This document shows positions 17,901 to 26,035 of a DNA stretch of 60,733 bases, one piece after another. The stretch's first letter is position 1. Each line of letters opens with the position of its first letter. Source of the stretch: an uncultured Paracoccus sp. (GTDB taxonomy: Bacteria; Pseudomonadota; Alphaproteobacteria; Rhodobacterales; Rhodobacteraceae); NCBI RefSeq assembly GCF_945915435.1, contig NZ_CAMEFG010000021.1, positions 1 through 60,733 on the forward strand. The letters run 5' to 3'. The position numbers and the translations under genes are program-made. The notes under the pieces are model-generated. The model worked only from the letters and a program-made list of their open reading frames with translations, did not search any database and was not told the origin of the DNA.

Positions 17901-20327
17901 GAGCCAGTCAACGACATTTCTGGCGCGACCATCGGGGACGACGATGCGACGGTGGTTGCCATCACGCCTTCCGCAGGGGTGCGCCTGGTCAAGTCGCTGA
18001 TCGAAATCGAGGACAGCAACGGCAATGGCCTTCAGGATACCGGCGACACCGTCCGTTTCGGTTTCTCGGTGATCAACACCGGCAACGTGGCATTGCGCAT
18101 CGAAACCATCGAGGACGCGACCGCATCCGTCGCGGGCGGGCCGGTCACCATCGGCGTGGGCGAGACCGATACCAGCAGCTTTGCCGCCAGCCATGTGCTG
18201 ACGCAAGCCGATCTGGATCGCGGCCATGTGCAGAACACGGCCACCGTGAACGGTCTGGCGGTGCGTGGCGATGGCAGCATCATCGAAGGTCCGGGCGGCG
18301 CGCCGCTACAGGCAAGCGCCATTTCGGATGCCGGAACCGACCCCGAAGGCAGGACAGTCGCCAACCCCGAAACCACCGAAACACCGGACGGGGCGGGAAT
18401 GATTGATAGCGATCCGGGCAACGACCCGACCGTGGCGCGGCTGACCCGGATGGCAGGCATCGAACTGATCAAGAACTATGCCGGTTTCGACGATGCCAAC
18501 GGCAACGGCGTCGAGGATGCAGGGGATACCCTGACCTTTACCTTTGCCGTCACCAATACCGGCAATGTCGCGCTACGCATCGACATGATCGACGACCCGA
18601 CGGCGACAGTTGCAGGGGGACCGGTGACGATCGCGCCGGGTCAGACGGACAGCACCACCTTCACCGCGACCTATCTGCTGGACGATGACGACATGCGGCG
18701 CGGCTATGTCCAGAACTCGGCGCGTGTGACGGGACAGGCCGTGACCTTGGACGGCACGCCAATTCCGGGCGACGGGGGCGCGCCGTTGCTGGCCGACGAT
18801 ATCTCGGATGCGGGCACCGATCCCGATGGGAATCTGCTGGATGATCCGCGGGCGGTGGAAACCCCGGATGGCGAGGATGCGACCGACGGCGATCCGGCCA
18901 ACGACCCGACCGTGGTCAGGCTGGGCTGGCCCGAGATCCTGCTGCAGATCTCGATCCTCGAGACGCCGGATATGAACGGCAATGGCATCTTCGATGCGGG
19001 CGACCAGATCGTCTACGCCTTCGACGTGACCAATACCGGCAATGTCGCGCTGGAGAACGTCTCCATCGACCCCGACAGCCTCAACCTGAACCTGCCCGGA
19101 TTCTCGTGTCAGCCGGTCCCGCTGGAGGTGGGGGCGACCGCGCGGCTGCTCTGCACCGGCAACCGCTATACGGTGACCGCTGCGGATGCGCAGAACGGCA
19201 GCGTGGGCCTGTCCGCCACGGCAACGGGTCATTCGGTCGCGGGCGTGTCGGCTTCGTCAGATCATGCGGTGGCTTCGCCGATGATGCGGGTCGGAGGGCT
19301 GACGCTTGCCAAATCGGCGGATCGCAGCACGGCCTCGGCCGGGGATCTGGTCGGCTATACGCTGGAACTCGGCAACGACGCATCGGGCATCGCGACGGTG
19401 ACCGACCTGGTCGATACGCTGCCCGCGGGCTTCACCTATCGCTCGCGCAGCGCGACGGTCGGCGATTCGCCGATGGAGCCCGAGATCCACGGCAACCGCC
19501 TGATCTGGCGCGGCCTGCACCTTGCGGCTGGGGAAACCCTGCCTGTGCGGATCGAGGTCCTGATCGGCAGCGGGGTTCAGCCGGGTGCCCATGTCAACCG
19601 GGCACAGGCGTTCAGCCCGACCACCGGCCAGGCGGTGACACCCGAGGCCAGGGCGACGATCCGGGTCGAGGCCGAGGCGGTCTTCGCCTGCTCGACGGTG
19701 ATCGGCCGCGTATTCGACGACCTGAACCATGACGGCTATTATAATGGCGAACCCTCTCGGCAGAGCATTCGCATGGATGCGCCCCTGCCCGCCCCGCGCG
19801 GTGTCGAAAGGGGCCTGCCGGGCGTGCGGCTGATCACACCGAACGGCCTGGCGGTGACGACGGACCGGCATGGCCGCTTCAGCCTGCCCTGTGCCGCGCT
19901 GCCGCGCGACATCGGTGCCAACTTCATGCTGAAGCTGGACGAACGCACGCTGCCTGCGGGTTATCGTCTCACGACCGAAAACCCGCGGGTGGTGCGGCTG
20001 ACGCCGGGGATGCTGACGAAGATGAACTTCGGCGCCACGCTTTCGCAGGTCGTGCGCGTGGACCTGTCGGCCCGCGCCTTCGACGGGCACGAGCTGCGCC
20101 CCGAACTGCATGACGGTCTGCGCCTTCTGGTGACCGGGATCGCAGCGAAGCCCTCGGTCGTGCGGCTGAGCTATCAGCTTGCGGCAGGCGAGGATCGCCG
20201 GAATGCACAGGCGCGCCTGCACCGGGTCGAGGCTGCCCTGCGCCGCCTGTGGCCTGCAAACGGTCGATTTGCCCTGAATATCGAAACGGTCGTGGCAACC
20301 CGACCGGCGCGGGCGGGGGAACAGTAA
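11907..20327 (+). CDS. giant secreted DUF11/SdrD-like repeat protein
   Basis: 2806-residue secreted surface protein, function unknown. A long charged signal peptide ends near residue 40 (QTAAA-QA). Then come about eight divergent DUF11 Ig-like modules (43-1130; each opens like ADVTIGKLANPATPAVGQP and ends in PDxxxxNN). An SdrD_B-like domain (GRVFRDFDNNAAMNGGD) and another module follow. Next are five 120-residue tandem modules (from residue 1422), two of about 160 residues and one more with DxNGNGxxDxGD loops, and a final DUF11 module. The C-terminus has a second SdrD_B-like domain (GRVFDDLNHDGYYNGE) and a tail weakly like OmpA. The ATG at 11907 follows GTGAG; a TTG lies 6 nt earlier. No LPXTG, lipobox or autotransporter barrel. 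Its stop is 2 nt from the next gene, its likely barrel partner. Confidence 0.85.
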   Translation: MPKAFARRNSRKPLQFLARHVTLLLLGLFIWAAAPQTAAAQAVDWVLNVSDTDSDPTPAGGLVDYRITVTNDGYNPAPATMLDLAIPAGTVLETTSGAVSGCAPLPATGPATITCPVPALESGASVALTAHVRTAAQGTIGFTASVPTSAGGVSDSQPGNNSVTENTSITAGADISLTLSGPDSAMSGQTVTYGLAATNNGPDPARNLVLDFPVPSGLAGITAPAGCTLAGGAYRCTIAGPVAVGATVTREFQAQIVAASGSTITPAASIGGGTPADPIPDNNGVSRNTQVEAGSDLAIAKSRAPGGTILVGDQVTFTLTPRYSGDSPQGITVTDTLPANYSIVSTDAPGWIVGTAGQTVTATRPSGSGAGANVPLGPITIVARADAAGSVSNTAQIAATAPDDPNPANNTASDGGVTIQAPQVDLRANPIAGPWPRLYVVGQSYEFGLSGSNVGNAPFVGTFRMTSPLPAGMTVTALDLNGWTCSPGLPLAGPADLICEREYTAAAPLAPGAETPVLKPMINITAPGPMPVGLTVGSPDLPDEPNMANNTITSGGTAATPANSANLRVIKTADPATVASGDQLAFLIEIVNDGPSEASSVTVTDELTGLINNGTGSNNGFVSLTPMQGNASGLSCTTAASGSNGRRLSCTIDSLPVCTAGAYNDCPRIGVIVRPGGNAGARTNTATAISADTPDPALSNNSGSANYNVTARADVTIGKLANPATPAVGQPFDYVITARNLNHGMSQAQNVTVTDTLPAGMTFISAMPSNGSCSVTPVPNSTTGPGNDTVTCNLGTINVNAQRTVTISMRPDLGLQGTAVTNLVTVSTTTPETDTTNNSFSLNTNIADPQVNLLVNKTDSVDPLPVGDNTVYRITVTNSGPSVATDVVVTDEMPAAHIAYLSHTVPGDGTCSTLPTAGTPGGQLACNFPLLEVGDSRVIEITAQGLAKGVPVNRVEVASEETRQGFEPNLADNVATQPTTLRTRADVEVTSKTSNPTTVNLRETFDFIIDLRNISEVGLDEADDVTVTDTLPAGIELSGAPTVTVLSGSASSQSCTGTPGETGFTCSLGTLSSGAEIRITAPSRVVSVQTTGQVFTNTAEITTSSFEANTTNNSNSGTVTVNASSLGGRVFRDFDNNAAMNGGDTAIGGLDVTLSGTAFDGTPVTRTIQTAPDGSYDFTGIPAGTYSITHAAISETDLQDGITTAGSAGGNPTTGTIDDIALPAATPATGYLFPKVPQARIGIAKSLDGGPVVNADGSFTTGFNLIVQNPSLEPLEDIRITDPLSGAAPFFGSFAALADPTAEPLAPGSYTIVSAPSGSCGGANGGFNGASDDTVASGFTLAAGAWCEVGFQIRVRTDGPLPAAQASGGNFENIAQVEGTGEFSGQTRANNPSLTDRSNDGTTIQWGVSSPTPLAPVFTPSITLVKSADSSDLSSPPAAGDRITYNLAVTNTGNVTLTNIAVADPMLAAIPGSPVAMLAPGESQVLTAVYELTQADLDAGHVENTATVEGEAPDGTTVTDISGTDAANDDPTIVALTDTPGIALVKTADTSGISVPALAGDRVTYNLTVTNTGNVTLTDIAVADPMLGAIPGSPVAMLAPGESQVLVAVYELTQADLDAGGIENTATAEGQAPDGGTVTDISGTDTTNDNPTVTDLTTAPAIALLKAADASGVSVPATIGDEITYAFTVTNTGNVTLTDIAVTDPVLAAIPGSPVAALAPGESQVLTAVYELTQTDIDRGEVENTATTQGEAPDGTIVEDISGTDMTNDDPTLTPLVSQPAIALVKAADASGVSVPVAIGDEITFAFTVTNTGNVTLTDIAVADPMLGAIPGSPVAALAPGESQVLTAVYELTQADIDAGQVENTATAQGRAADGRMVDDTSGTDTTNDDPTVVALTANPSIALVKVADTGGISSPAAVGDEIGYRFTVTNTGNVTLHDITLVDTLEGVNLTGGPVATLVPGAVDETTFAATYELTQADIDAGEVRNSASVIGTPRMGEPVNDISGATIGDDDATVVAITPSAGVRLVKSLIEIEDSNGNGLQDTGDTVRFGFSVINTGNVALRIETIEDATASVAGGPVTIGVGETDTSSFAASHVLTQADLDRGHVQNTATVNGLAVRGDGSIIEGPGGAPLQASAISDAGTDPEGRTVANPETTETPDGAGMIDSDPGNDPTVARLTRMAGIELIKNYAGFDDANGNGVEDAGDTLTFTFAVTNTGNVALRIDMIDDPTATVAGGPVTIAPGQTDSTTFTATYLLDDDDMRRGYVQNSARVTGQAVTLDGTPIPGDGGAPLLADDISDAGTDPDGNLLDDPRAVETPDGEDATDGDPANDPTVVRLGWPEILLQISILETPDMNGNGIFDAGDQIVYAFDVTNTGNVALENVSIDPDSLNLNLPGFSCQPVPLEVGATARLLCTGNRYTVTAADAQNGSVGLSATATGHSVAGVSASSDHAVASPMMRVGGLTLAKSADRSTASAGDLVGYTLELGNDASGIATVTDLVDTLPAGFTYRSRSATVGDSPMEPEIHGNRLIWRGLHLAAGETLPVRIEVLIGSGVQPGAHVNRAQAFSPTTGQAVTPEARATIRVEAEAVFACSTVIGRVFDDLNHDGYYNGEPSRQSIRMDAPLPAPRGVERGLPGVRLITPNGLAVTTDRHGRFSLPCAALPRDIGANFMLKLDERTLPAGYRLTTENPRVVRLTPGMLTKMNFGATLSQVVRVDLSARAFDGHELRPELHDGLRLLVTGIAAKPSVVRLSYQLAAGEDRRNAQARLHRVEAALRRLWPANGRFALNIETVVATRPARAGEQ
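16170..17978 (+). repeat. five tandem 360-bp modules in the giant surface gene
   Basis: Units begin at 16170, 16530, 16890, 17250 and 17610. The first four are exactly 360 bp (120 aa), and the fifth is 369 bp with a diverged middle. Landmarks recur in register, for example VTNTGNVTL and YELTQ. Neighbouring units differ by only a few bases per 60 in their conserved parts. The pattern indicates recent duplication or gene conversion. Two longer related units follow at 17979-18458 and 18459-18932. Confidence 0.95.
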
Positions 20328-20329
20328 CG

Positions 20330-23300
20330 ATGGCGGATTTTTCGATCATGAAAGCGATTATCAAGAACAGACTGGCGGCCTGCACCGCCCTTGCCCTGAT
20401 CCTGCCGCTGCAACCGGCACTGGCCGAGCGAAGCGGCGCGCATGGCTGCGCATTGGTGCAGGGCGAACTGCCCGGCGGCTGTGCCCACGACAATGCGGGG
20501 GCGGTGATTTCACGCGAACCGCCGCCCAATGCGTGGCACGATCCGGCCCAAGATCTTGGATCCTTGGGCTTTTCGATCTCGATCGACGCGGCACCCGCCG
20601 CGCCGCGCAAGCCGATCGCCGGCACGCCGCCCGCGTTGGACCGGCTGCGGGACATGGATCACGATCTGGACCGGCTGGGTCTGCGGGTCAGCGTCGACGG
20701 GCTGGGCGCAAGGCCGATCCTGAATATCTCGACCGCCGACATGCGCAGCAGCTATCGGGCGGGGGAGAGGGTGCGTTTCCGCACGTCCTCGAACTATCCC
20801 GGCTGGATCGCGCGGGCCGAGGTGATCGTGATCGATCCCGACCGTCCCGGCCATCCGGTCGCGGTGCTGCCCACGCGCCCGAACGGGCTGATCGAATGGA
20901 CGGTTCCCGCCGATGGCCCGGACGAGTTGCACTATCTGTTGCGCGTCCACGACCGGAACGGACGCTACGATGAAACCGTGGCCCTGCCGCTGACCCGCAC
21001 CTCGGGCGCGTTGGAAGCGCCCGATCTGACCGGCCCCATCATCGCGGCGGGCGAGGGCGAGGATCGCACCGCGCGGCGTGGCATTCCGGTGCGCGGCGCG
21101 GCGGTTACGATCTCGGGCGAGGATCTGCCGGTCGGGGCAACGCTGACCGTCCTGGGCGAAGAGGTGAGGCCCGATCTGCGCCGTCATTTCGTGTTGCAGC
21201 GCATCCTGCCGCCCGGCGAACACGATCTGCATATCGCCTTGGGCAACCAGTCGCAGACCCGGCAGGTCACCGTTCCGCAGCGCGAATTCTTCGCGACGGG
21301 CATCGCCGAAATCACACTGGGCCGCGACGATGTAGCCGATGAGATTTGGCGTTACGGCCGGGTCGCGGGCTTCATGCAAGGGGTTCTGGCCGACGGCACG
21401 CGGATCACCGCCTCGGTCGATACCCGCGACCGGGAGTTGCGCGACATGTTCCGCCATGTCACCCGGCGCTTCCCCGATCAGGTGCTGCGCCAGATCGAAG
21501 ATCGCGACACCTGGGTGACGACCGGAGACGACAGCACGGTCGAGAATCTGGCACCGACCTCGGGACGGCTGTTCGCCCGTATCGAAAACGACAGCAGCCA
21601 TGCGATGTGGGGCGATTTCCGCCCCGAGGGCAACCTGGACCGGATGGTGCGCAGCGACCGGACGCTTTACGGCGCCTCGGTAGGCTGGCAGTCGCCCGAG
21701 ACAGCCGCCGATGGCAGTCCGCGCCACAGGGTCGGCGCCTATGCCGCCACGACCGACCGCCTCAGCCAGCGCGACATGTTCCGTGGCACCGGCGGCAGCG
21801 CCTATTTTCTGTCACGACGCGATATCGAAGCGGGAACCGAGACGCTGATCGTCGAGGTGCGCGACCCGGTTTCGAACGGCATCGTCTCATCACGGCGGCT
21901 GGTCGAGGGGCGGGATTACCGCATCGACTACGTGCAGGGCGTGGTGATCCTGAACGCACCCCTCTCGCCCTCGTCCGACGGGCCGGGGCTGGTGCGCGAC
22001 AGCGCCCTTGGCGATCGAACCGTCAATCTGGTGGTGCAATATGATTATGTCCCGGCCAATGGCGCGGAGACCGGCGACAGCTATGGCGCACGCGCCGAAA
22101 GCTGGGCCACGCCGCACCTGCGTTTCGGCGCCACCTTGGCGCAAGAGGGTGCGGGGGATGCCGACAATCGGCTGGGCGGGGCGGATATCCTGTGGAAACG
22201 CAACGCAGACACTTGGCTGTCTGCCGAGATCGCCGAAAGCGAGGGACCGGGCTTCGGTCGAACCCTGTCGCTGACCGGGGGCCTGGACCTGGACCCGGAC
22301 AGTCCGACCGCAGGCGTCAAGGGTCTGCGTGCGCGCGGGCTGCATGTCGAGGGCCGGCTGGATCTGGCCGAAATCGGCGGTGCGGGTTACCTCTCGGGTT
22401 TCGTGGACCGGCGCGACGAGGGCTTTACCTCGCCCGACTGGAACGTGACCGTGGGCCAGCGCAGCGCGGGGCTGGACGGGCGTATCGCCGTCAACACCAC
22501 CACCGCGCTGACTTTTGGTGCGACGCGGTTTCGCGACGACGCGGGCAAGCGGGACGACCACGCGCGCATCGGCATCGACACCATGCTGCAGCGGCAATGG
22601 CAGCTTGAGGTCGAGATCGCACGACGCGACCGCGCTAATCCCGCCTCGCAAGCCGAGGGCGAGAACGGCGACAGCACCGACGCCGCCGTCCGGCTGACAT
22701 GGCATCGGGGCGACGACCTGTCGGCCTGGATCTTCGGACAGGCGAATCTCTCGCGTTCGGGCGATCTGCTGAAGGACAATCGTATCGGCCTGGGGGCCGA
22801 GGGCGCCGTGACCGACAGGTTGCGCGCGCTGGCCGAGGTCTCGGACGGCACGCAAGGCGTGGCCGGGCGCGCGCAACTGTCATGGACGGCCAGCGCGGCA
22901 TCGACCTATACGCTGGGCTGGCGCGAGGATCCGACACGGATCGACAGCCTGGCCAGCAGCGAACGGCGCGGGCTGAGCCTTGGCGCGCAACGGCGGATCA
23001 GCGACGACTGGGCCTATACGACGGAAACGATCCGCGGCGGCGTCGCCAGCCGACGCTCGCTGACCTCGACCTACGGCGTCAGCTATACGCCGGATGAACG
23101 CTGGCGGCATGACGGCGGGGTGATCACCGGTCGGACGCGCGAACATGACGGCACGATCATGCGGCGCACCGGGCTTTCGCTGGGCACGCATTTTTCGAAT
23201 GGCGAGGATCAGGCGGCGAAGCTGCGCGGCGAATGGCGCCGCGAACGCTCGGACGATCCGCTGCGGCTGGCCGCGCGCAAGACCTGGATGGTGACGGGCG

Positions 23301-23908
23301 ACTTCACCTGGCGCACCAGCGACGACTGGCGGTTCGTCAGCGAACTGGACGCCGTGATCTCACAGGGTGAAAACGACCTGCGCGACGGTCGTTATATCGA
23401 GGCGATGCTGGGTTACGCCTGGCGTCCGGTCGCGGATGACCGGCTGAACGCCCTGCTCAGCTATACCTACCTGCAGGATCTGCCGGGCGCCGATCAGGTC
23501 AATATCGACGGCGACGCCGACGGGCCGCTGCAACGCAGCCATATCCTGAACGCCGCCTTCAGCTACGACCTGGACCAGCGTTGGACGCTGGGCGGAAAAT
23601 ACGGCTTGCGCATGCGCAGGCAAGCGGACCGGGCGGGTTCGGATTTCACGAAATCGACCGCCCATCTGAGCGTGTTGCGCGCGGATTACCGCATCGTGCA
23701 TCGTTGGGATGTGATGGGCGAGGTCCGCGCCTTTTACGCACCCCGCGCCTCGATGACGGAATATGGCGCGCTGCTGGCGGTCTATCGCGAGGTTACGCCG
23801 AACGCACGGGTCGGCCTGGGCTATGCCTGGGGCGGGGTTTCGGACGATCTGCGCAAGGTGGAACCGGCCAAGCGCGGGGTCTTCGTCAACCTGATCGGCA
23901 AGTTCTAG
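20330..23908 (+). CDS. large predicted outer-membrane beta-barrel partner protein
   Basis: 1192-residue exported protein translated 2 nt after the giant repeat gene. An N-terminal signal peptide ends near PALA-E. A proline-rich linker and two Ig-like segments follow (about 120-310; LGEEVRPDLRRHFVLQ). The conserved start of the outer-membrane part is FFATGIAEITLG, then a RRLVEGRDYRIDYVQGVVIL motif, then about 600 residues of alternating aromatic/polar beta strands. It ends in FVNLIGKF, a C-terminal Phe as in many outer-membrane barrels. The ATG at 20330 has GGGGGA upstream; 20348 is an alternative. It probably anchors, exports or displays the giant protein (inference). I do not recognise a characterised homologue. 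A TonB box or plug domain was not seen. Confidence 0.8.
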   Translation: MADFSIMKAIIKNRLAACTALALILPLQPALAERSGAHGCALVQGELPGGCAHDNAGAVISREPPPNAWHDPAQDLGSLGFSISIDAAPAAPRKPIAGTPPALDRLRDMDHDLDRLGLRVSVDGLGARPILNISTADMRSSYRAGERVRFRTSSNYPGWIARAEVIVIDPDRPGHPVAVLPTRPNGLIEWTVPADGPDELHYLLRVHDRNGRYDETVALPLTRTSGALEAPDLTGPIIAAGEGEDRTARRGIPVRGAAVTISGEDLPVGATLTVLGEEVRPDLRRHFVLQRILPPGEHDLHIALGNQSQTRQVTVPQREFFATGIAEITLGRDDVADEIWRYGRVAGFMQGVLADGTRITASVDTRDRELRDMFRHVTRRFPDQVLRQIEDRDTWVTTGDDSTVENLAPTSGRLFARIENDSSHAMWGDFRPEGNLDRMVRSDRTLYGASVGWQSPETAADGSPRHRVGAYAATTDRLSQRDMFRGTGGSAYFLSRRDIEAGTETLIVEVRDPVSNGIVSSRRLVEGRDYRIDYVQGVVILNAPLSPSSDGPGLVRDSALGDRTVNLVVQYDYVPANGAETGDSYGARAESWATPHLRFGATLAQEGAGDADNRLGGADILWKRNADTWLSAEIAESEGPGFGRTLSLTGGLDLDPDSPTAGVKGLRARGLHVEGRLDLAEIGGAGYLSGFVDRRDEGFTSPDWNVTVGQRSAGLDGRIAVNTTTALTFGATRFRDDAGKRDDHARIGIDTMLQRQWQLEVEIARRDRANPASQAEGENGDSTDAAVRLTWHRGDDLSAWIFGQANLSRSGDLLKDNRIGLGAEGAVTDRLRALAEVSDGTQGVAGRAQLSWTASAASTYTLGWREDPTRIDSLASSERRGLSLGAQRRISDDWAYTTETIRGGVASRRSLTSTYGVSYTPDERWRHDGGVITGRTREHDGTIMRRTGLSLGTHFSNGEDQAAKLRGEWRRERSDDPLRLAARKTWMVTGDFTWRTSDDWRFVSELDAVISQGENDLRDGRYIEAMLGYAWRPVADDRLNALLSYTYLQDLPGADQVNIDGDADGPLQRSHILNAAFSYDLDQRWTLGGKYGLRMRRQADRAGSDFTKSTAHLSVLRADYRIVHRWDVMGEVRAFYAPRASMTEYGALLAVYREVTPNARVGLGYAWGGVSDDLRKVEPAKRGVFVNLIGKF

Positions 23909-24062
23909 GCCGTGCGGAACCGTCCCGGCCTTTGCACCCGCCTTGGCGTCGGGCCAATCTCTGCCCTGCCCGGGGAATGCATCGGGCGAACTCACGCAGA
24001 GGTGTCCTTGCAACCGCGTCACGTCAGGGGCATCCTCATGCGCGAAGGAAAGAGGAGCCGTC

Positions 24063-24815
24063 ATGAAAGCTGTAATCGCCGCCATTGCCCTATGTGCCGC
24101 AACCGCCATTCCGGCGGCGGCTTTCGATCCGGCGGCAATGGACGACGCGCAGAAGGAAGCCTTCGGCGATGCCGTGCGCGAATATCTGATGACCAACCCC
24201 GAAGTTCTGGTCGAGGCGATCAACGCGCTTGAATCCCGCCGCGCCGAGCAGGAGTTCCATAACGACCGCCTGTTGGTCCAGAACAACCAGGCCGAGATAT
24301 TCGAGGACGGTCATAGCTGGGTCGGCGGCAATCCCGAGGGCGACATCACCCTGGTCGAATTCGTCGACTATCGCTGTGGTTACTGCCGCCGCGTCAGTCC
24401 CGAAGTCGAGAAGCTGGTGCAAGAGGACGGAAATATCCGCTTCATCCTCAAGGAATTTCCCATCCTTGGCCAGGAAAGCGACCTTGCCGCGCGCTTTGCC
24501 GTCGCCACCCAGCAGATCGCAGGCGCGGATGCCTATAAGAACGCCCACGACGCCCTGATCGAGATGCGCGGCGCCGTCACGACCGAAAGCCTGACGGCAT
24601 TGGCCGGGGATCTGGGGCTGGATGCGCAGGCGGTCATCAACCGCATGAACACCGAAGAGGTCAGCGAGGTTATCCGCAAGAACCGCCAACTGGCCGAGCG
24701 CATGGCGATCATGGGCACCCCGACCTTCATCATCGGAACCGAAATGCTGCGCGGCGTCCCGCAGGCCGGTCTTGCCGCCGCGGTCGAACAGGCGCGGCAA
24801 GCGGCGGAAGGCTAG
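24063..24815 (+). CDS. DsbA-family thiol:disulfide oxidoreductase
   Basis: Periplasmic thioredoxin-fold protein, 250 aa, with a signal peptide (residues 1-20, IPAAA-F). A helical N-terminal region (22-75) contains VREYLMTNPEVLVEAI, as in the DsbA/ScsC-like Com1 proteins. The active site CGYC is at residues 105-108 and the cis-Pro loop is MGTPTFIIG. It forms or isomerises disulfides in exported proteins. AAAGAGGA precedes the ATG. It lies downstream of the two-gene surface system on the same strand after 154 nt, so help in folding that system is possible but not shown. It converges tightly (20 nt) with ispG. Confidence 0.92.
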   Translation: MKAVIAAIALCAATAIPAAAFDPAAMDDAQKEAFGDAVREYLMTNPEVLVEAINALESRRAEQEFHNDRLLVQNNQAEIFEDGHSWVGGNPEGDITLVEFVDYRCGYCRRVSPEVEKLVQEDGNIRFILKEFPILGQESDLAARFAVATQQIAGADAYKNAHDALIEMRGAVTTESLTALAGDLGLDAQAVINRMNTEEVSEVIRKNRQLAERMAIMGTPTFIIGTEMLRGVPQAGLAAAVEQARQAAEG

Positions 24816-24835
24816 GCGAAAAAAAGAGGGGCGGC

Positions 24836-25945
24836 CTATTCGGCCGCCTCGATCCGGGCGGCGCGTTCCTCGACCAGTTCGACGATATGGTCGATCATCT
24901 GGGCATTGGTCATCTTGTGATCCTGCCTGCCCGCCAGATAGACCATGCCCGATCCTGCGCCGCCGCCGGTAAAGCCGATATCGGTCATCAGCGCCTCGCC
25001 CGGTCCGTTGACGACACAGCCGATGATCGACAGGCTCATCGGGGTCTTGATATGTTCCAGCCGCTTTTCCAGTTCCGCCACGGTGGCGATCACGTCGAAG
25101 CCCTGCCGTGCGCAACTTGGGCAGGAAATGATCTGCACCCCGCGCGTGCGCAGGCCAAGGGATTTGAGGATCTCGAAACCGACCTTGACCTCTTCCACCA
25201 GATCGGCGGACAGGCTGACGCGGATCGTGTCGCCGATGCCCATCCAGAGAAGATTGCCAAGGCCGATGGCCGATTTCACCGTGCCGCCGACAAAGCCGCC
25301 CGCCTCGGTGATGCCCAGGTGGATCGGGGCATCCGTCGCCTCGGCCAATTCCTGATAGGCGGCTGCGGCAAGGAACACGTCCGACGCCTTCACGCTGATC
25401 TTGAACTCGTGAAAATCGTTGTCTTGCAACAACTTGATATGATCCAGCCCGCTTTCGACCATCGCGGCGGGGCACGGCTCGCCATATTTTTCCAGCAGGT
25501 GCCTCTCCAGGCTGCCGGCATTGACGCCGATACGGATCGAGCAACCATGATCGCGCGCGGCCTTGACCACCTCGCGCACCCGCGCCGCGTCGCCGATATT
25601 GCCGGGGTTGATGCGCAGGCAGGCGGCGCCAGCCTCGGCGGCCTCGATCGCGCGCTTGTAGTGGAAATGGATGTCGGCGACGATTGGCACCGGGCTTTCG
25701 CGACAGATCTCGCGCAGCGCCTGCGTCGAAGCCTGATCGGGGGTCGAGACCCGGACGATATCCGCGCCCACATCCGCCGCCCGGATGATCTGGTCCAGCG
25801 TCGCACGCACATCCGACGAATCGGTGTTGGTCATCGTCTGGACCGAAATCGGCGCATCGCCCCCCACGGGCACGCTGCCGACCATGATCTGGCGGGACCT
25901 GCGCCTTTCGATATTGCGCCACGGGCGGATCGGATTATGCGTCAT
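24836..25945 (-). CDS. ispG: 4-hydroxy-3-methylbut-2-enyl diphosphate synthase IspG
   Basis: Penultimate enzyme of the MEP isoprenoid pathway, converting MEcPP to HMBPP in the cytoplasm with a [4Fe-4S] cluster, 369 aa. The TIM-barrel part opens with [20 protein letters not shown]. Cluster ligands are in [12 protein letters not shown] and [12 protein letters not shown]. The ATG at 25945 is preceded by GCAGG; the longer open frame upstream lacks family similarity. It follows rodZ on the same strand by 90 nt, an adjacency seen in many Proteobacteria including E. coli. Length is normal for the short, non-plant form. Confidence 0.97.
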   Translation of the reverse strand: MTHNPIRPWRNIERRRSRQIMVGSVPVGGDAPISVQTMTNTDSSDVRATLDQIIRAADVGADIVRVSTPDQASTQALREICRESPVPIVADIHFHYKRAIEAAEAGAACLRINPGNIGDAARVREVVKAARDHGCSIRIGVNAGSLERHLLEKYGEPCPAAMVESGLDHIKLLQDNDFHEFKISVKASDVFLAAAAYQELAEATDAPIHLGITEAGGFVGGTVKSAIGLGNLLWMGIGDTIRVSLSADLVEEVKVGFEILKSLGLRTRGVQIISCPSCARQGFDVIATVAELEKRLEHIKTPMSLSIIGCVVNGPGEALMTDIGFTGGGAGSGMVYLAGRQDHKMTNAQMIDHIVELVEERAARIEAAE

Positions 25946-26035
25946 CTGCCTGCTCTTTCGCTTGCATCCCGACATAACCCCGCAACCCTGCGCGGGCAAG
26001 GTGGGACACAGGGCGGCAAGGTCACGTTCCCGCGC

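Noticed and set aside
16170..17978. Regular repeats considered as a CRISPR array
   Set aside because: Units are 360 bp, coding and in frame, with no short direct repeats plus unique spacers; no cas genes.
23900..23945. GGCCG...CGGCC inverted repeat after the barrel gene as a terminator
   Set aside because: Stem is short and interrupted, with no T-run on the plus strand.
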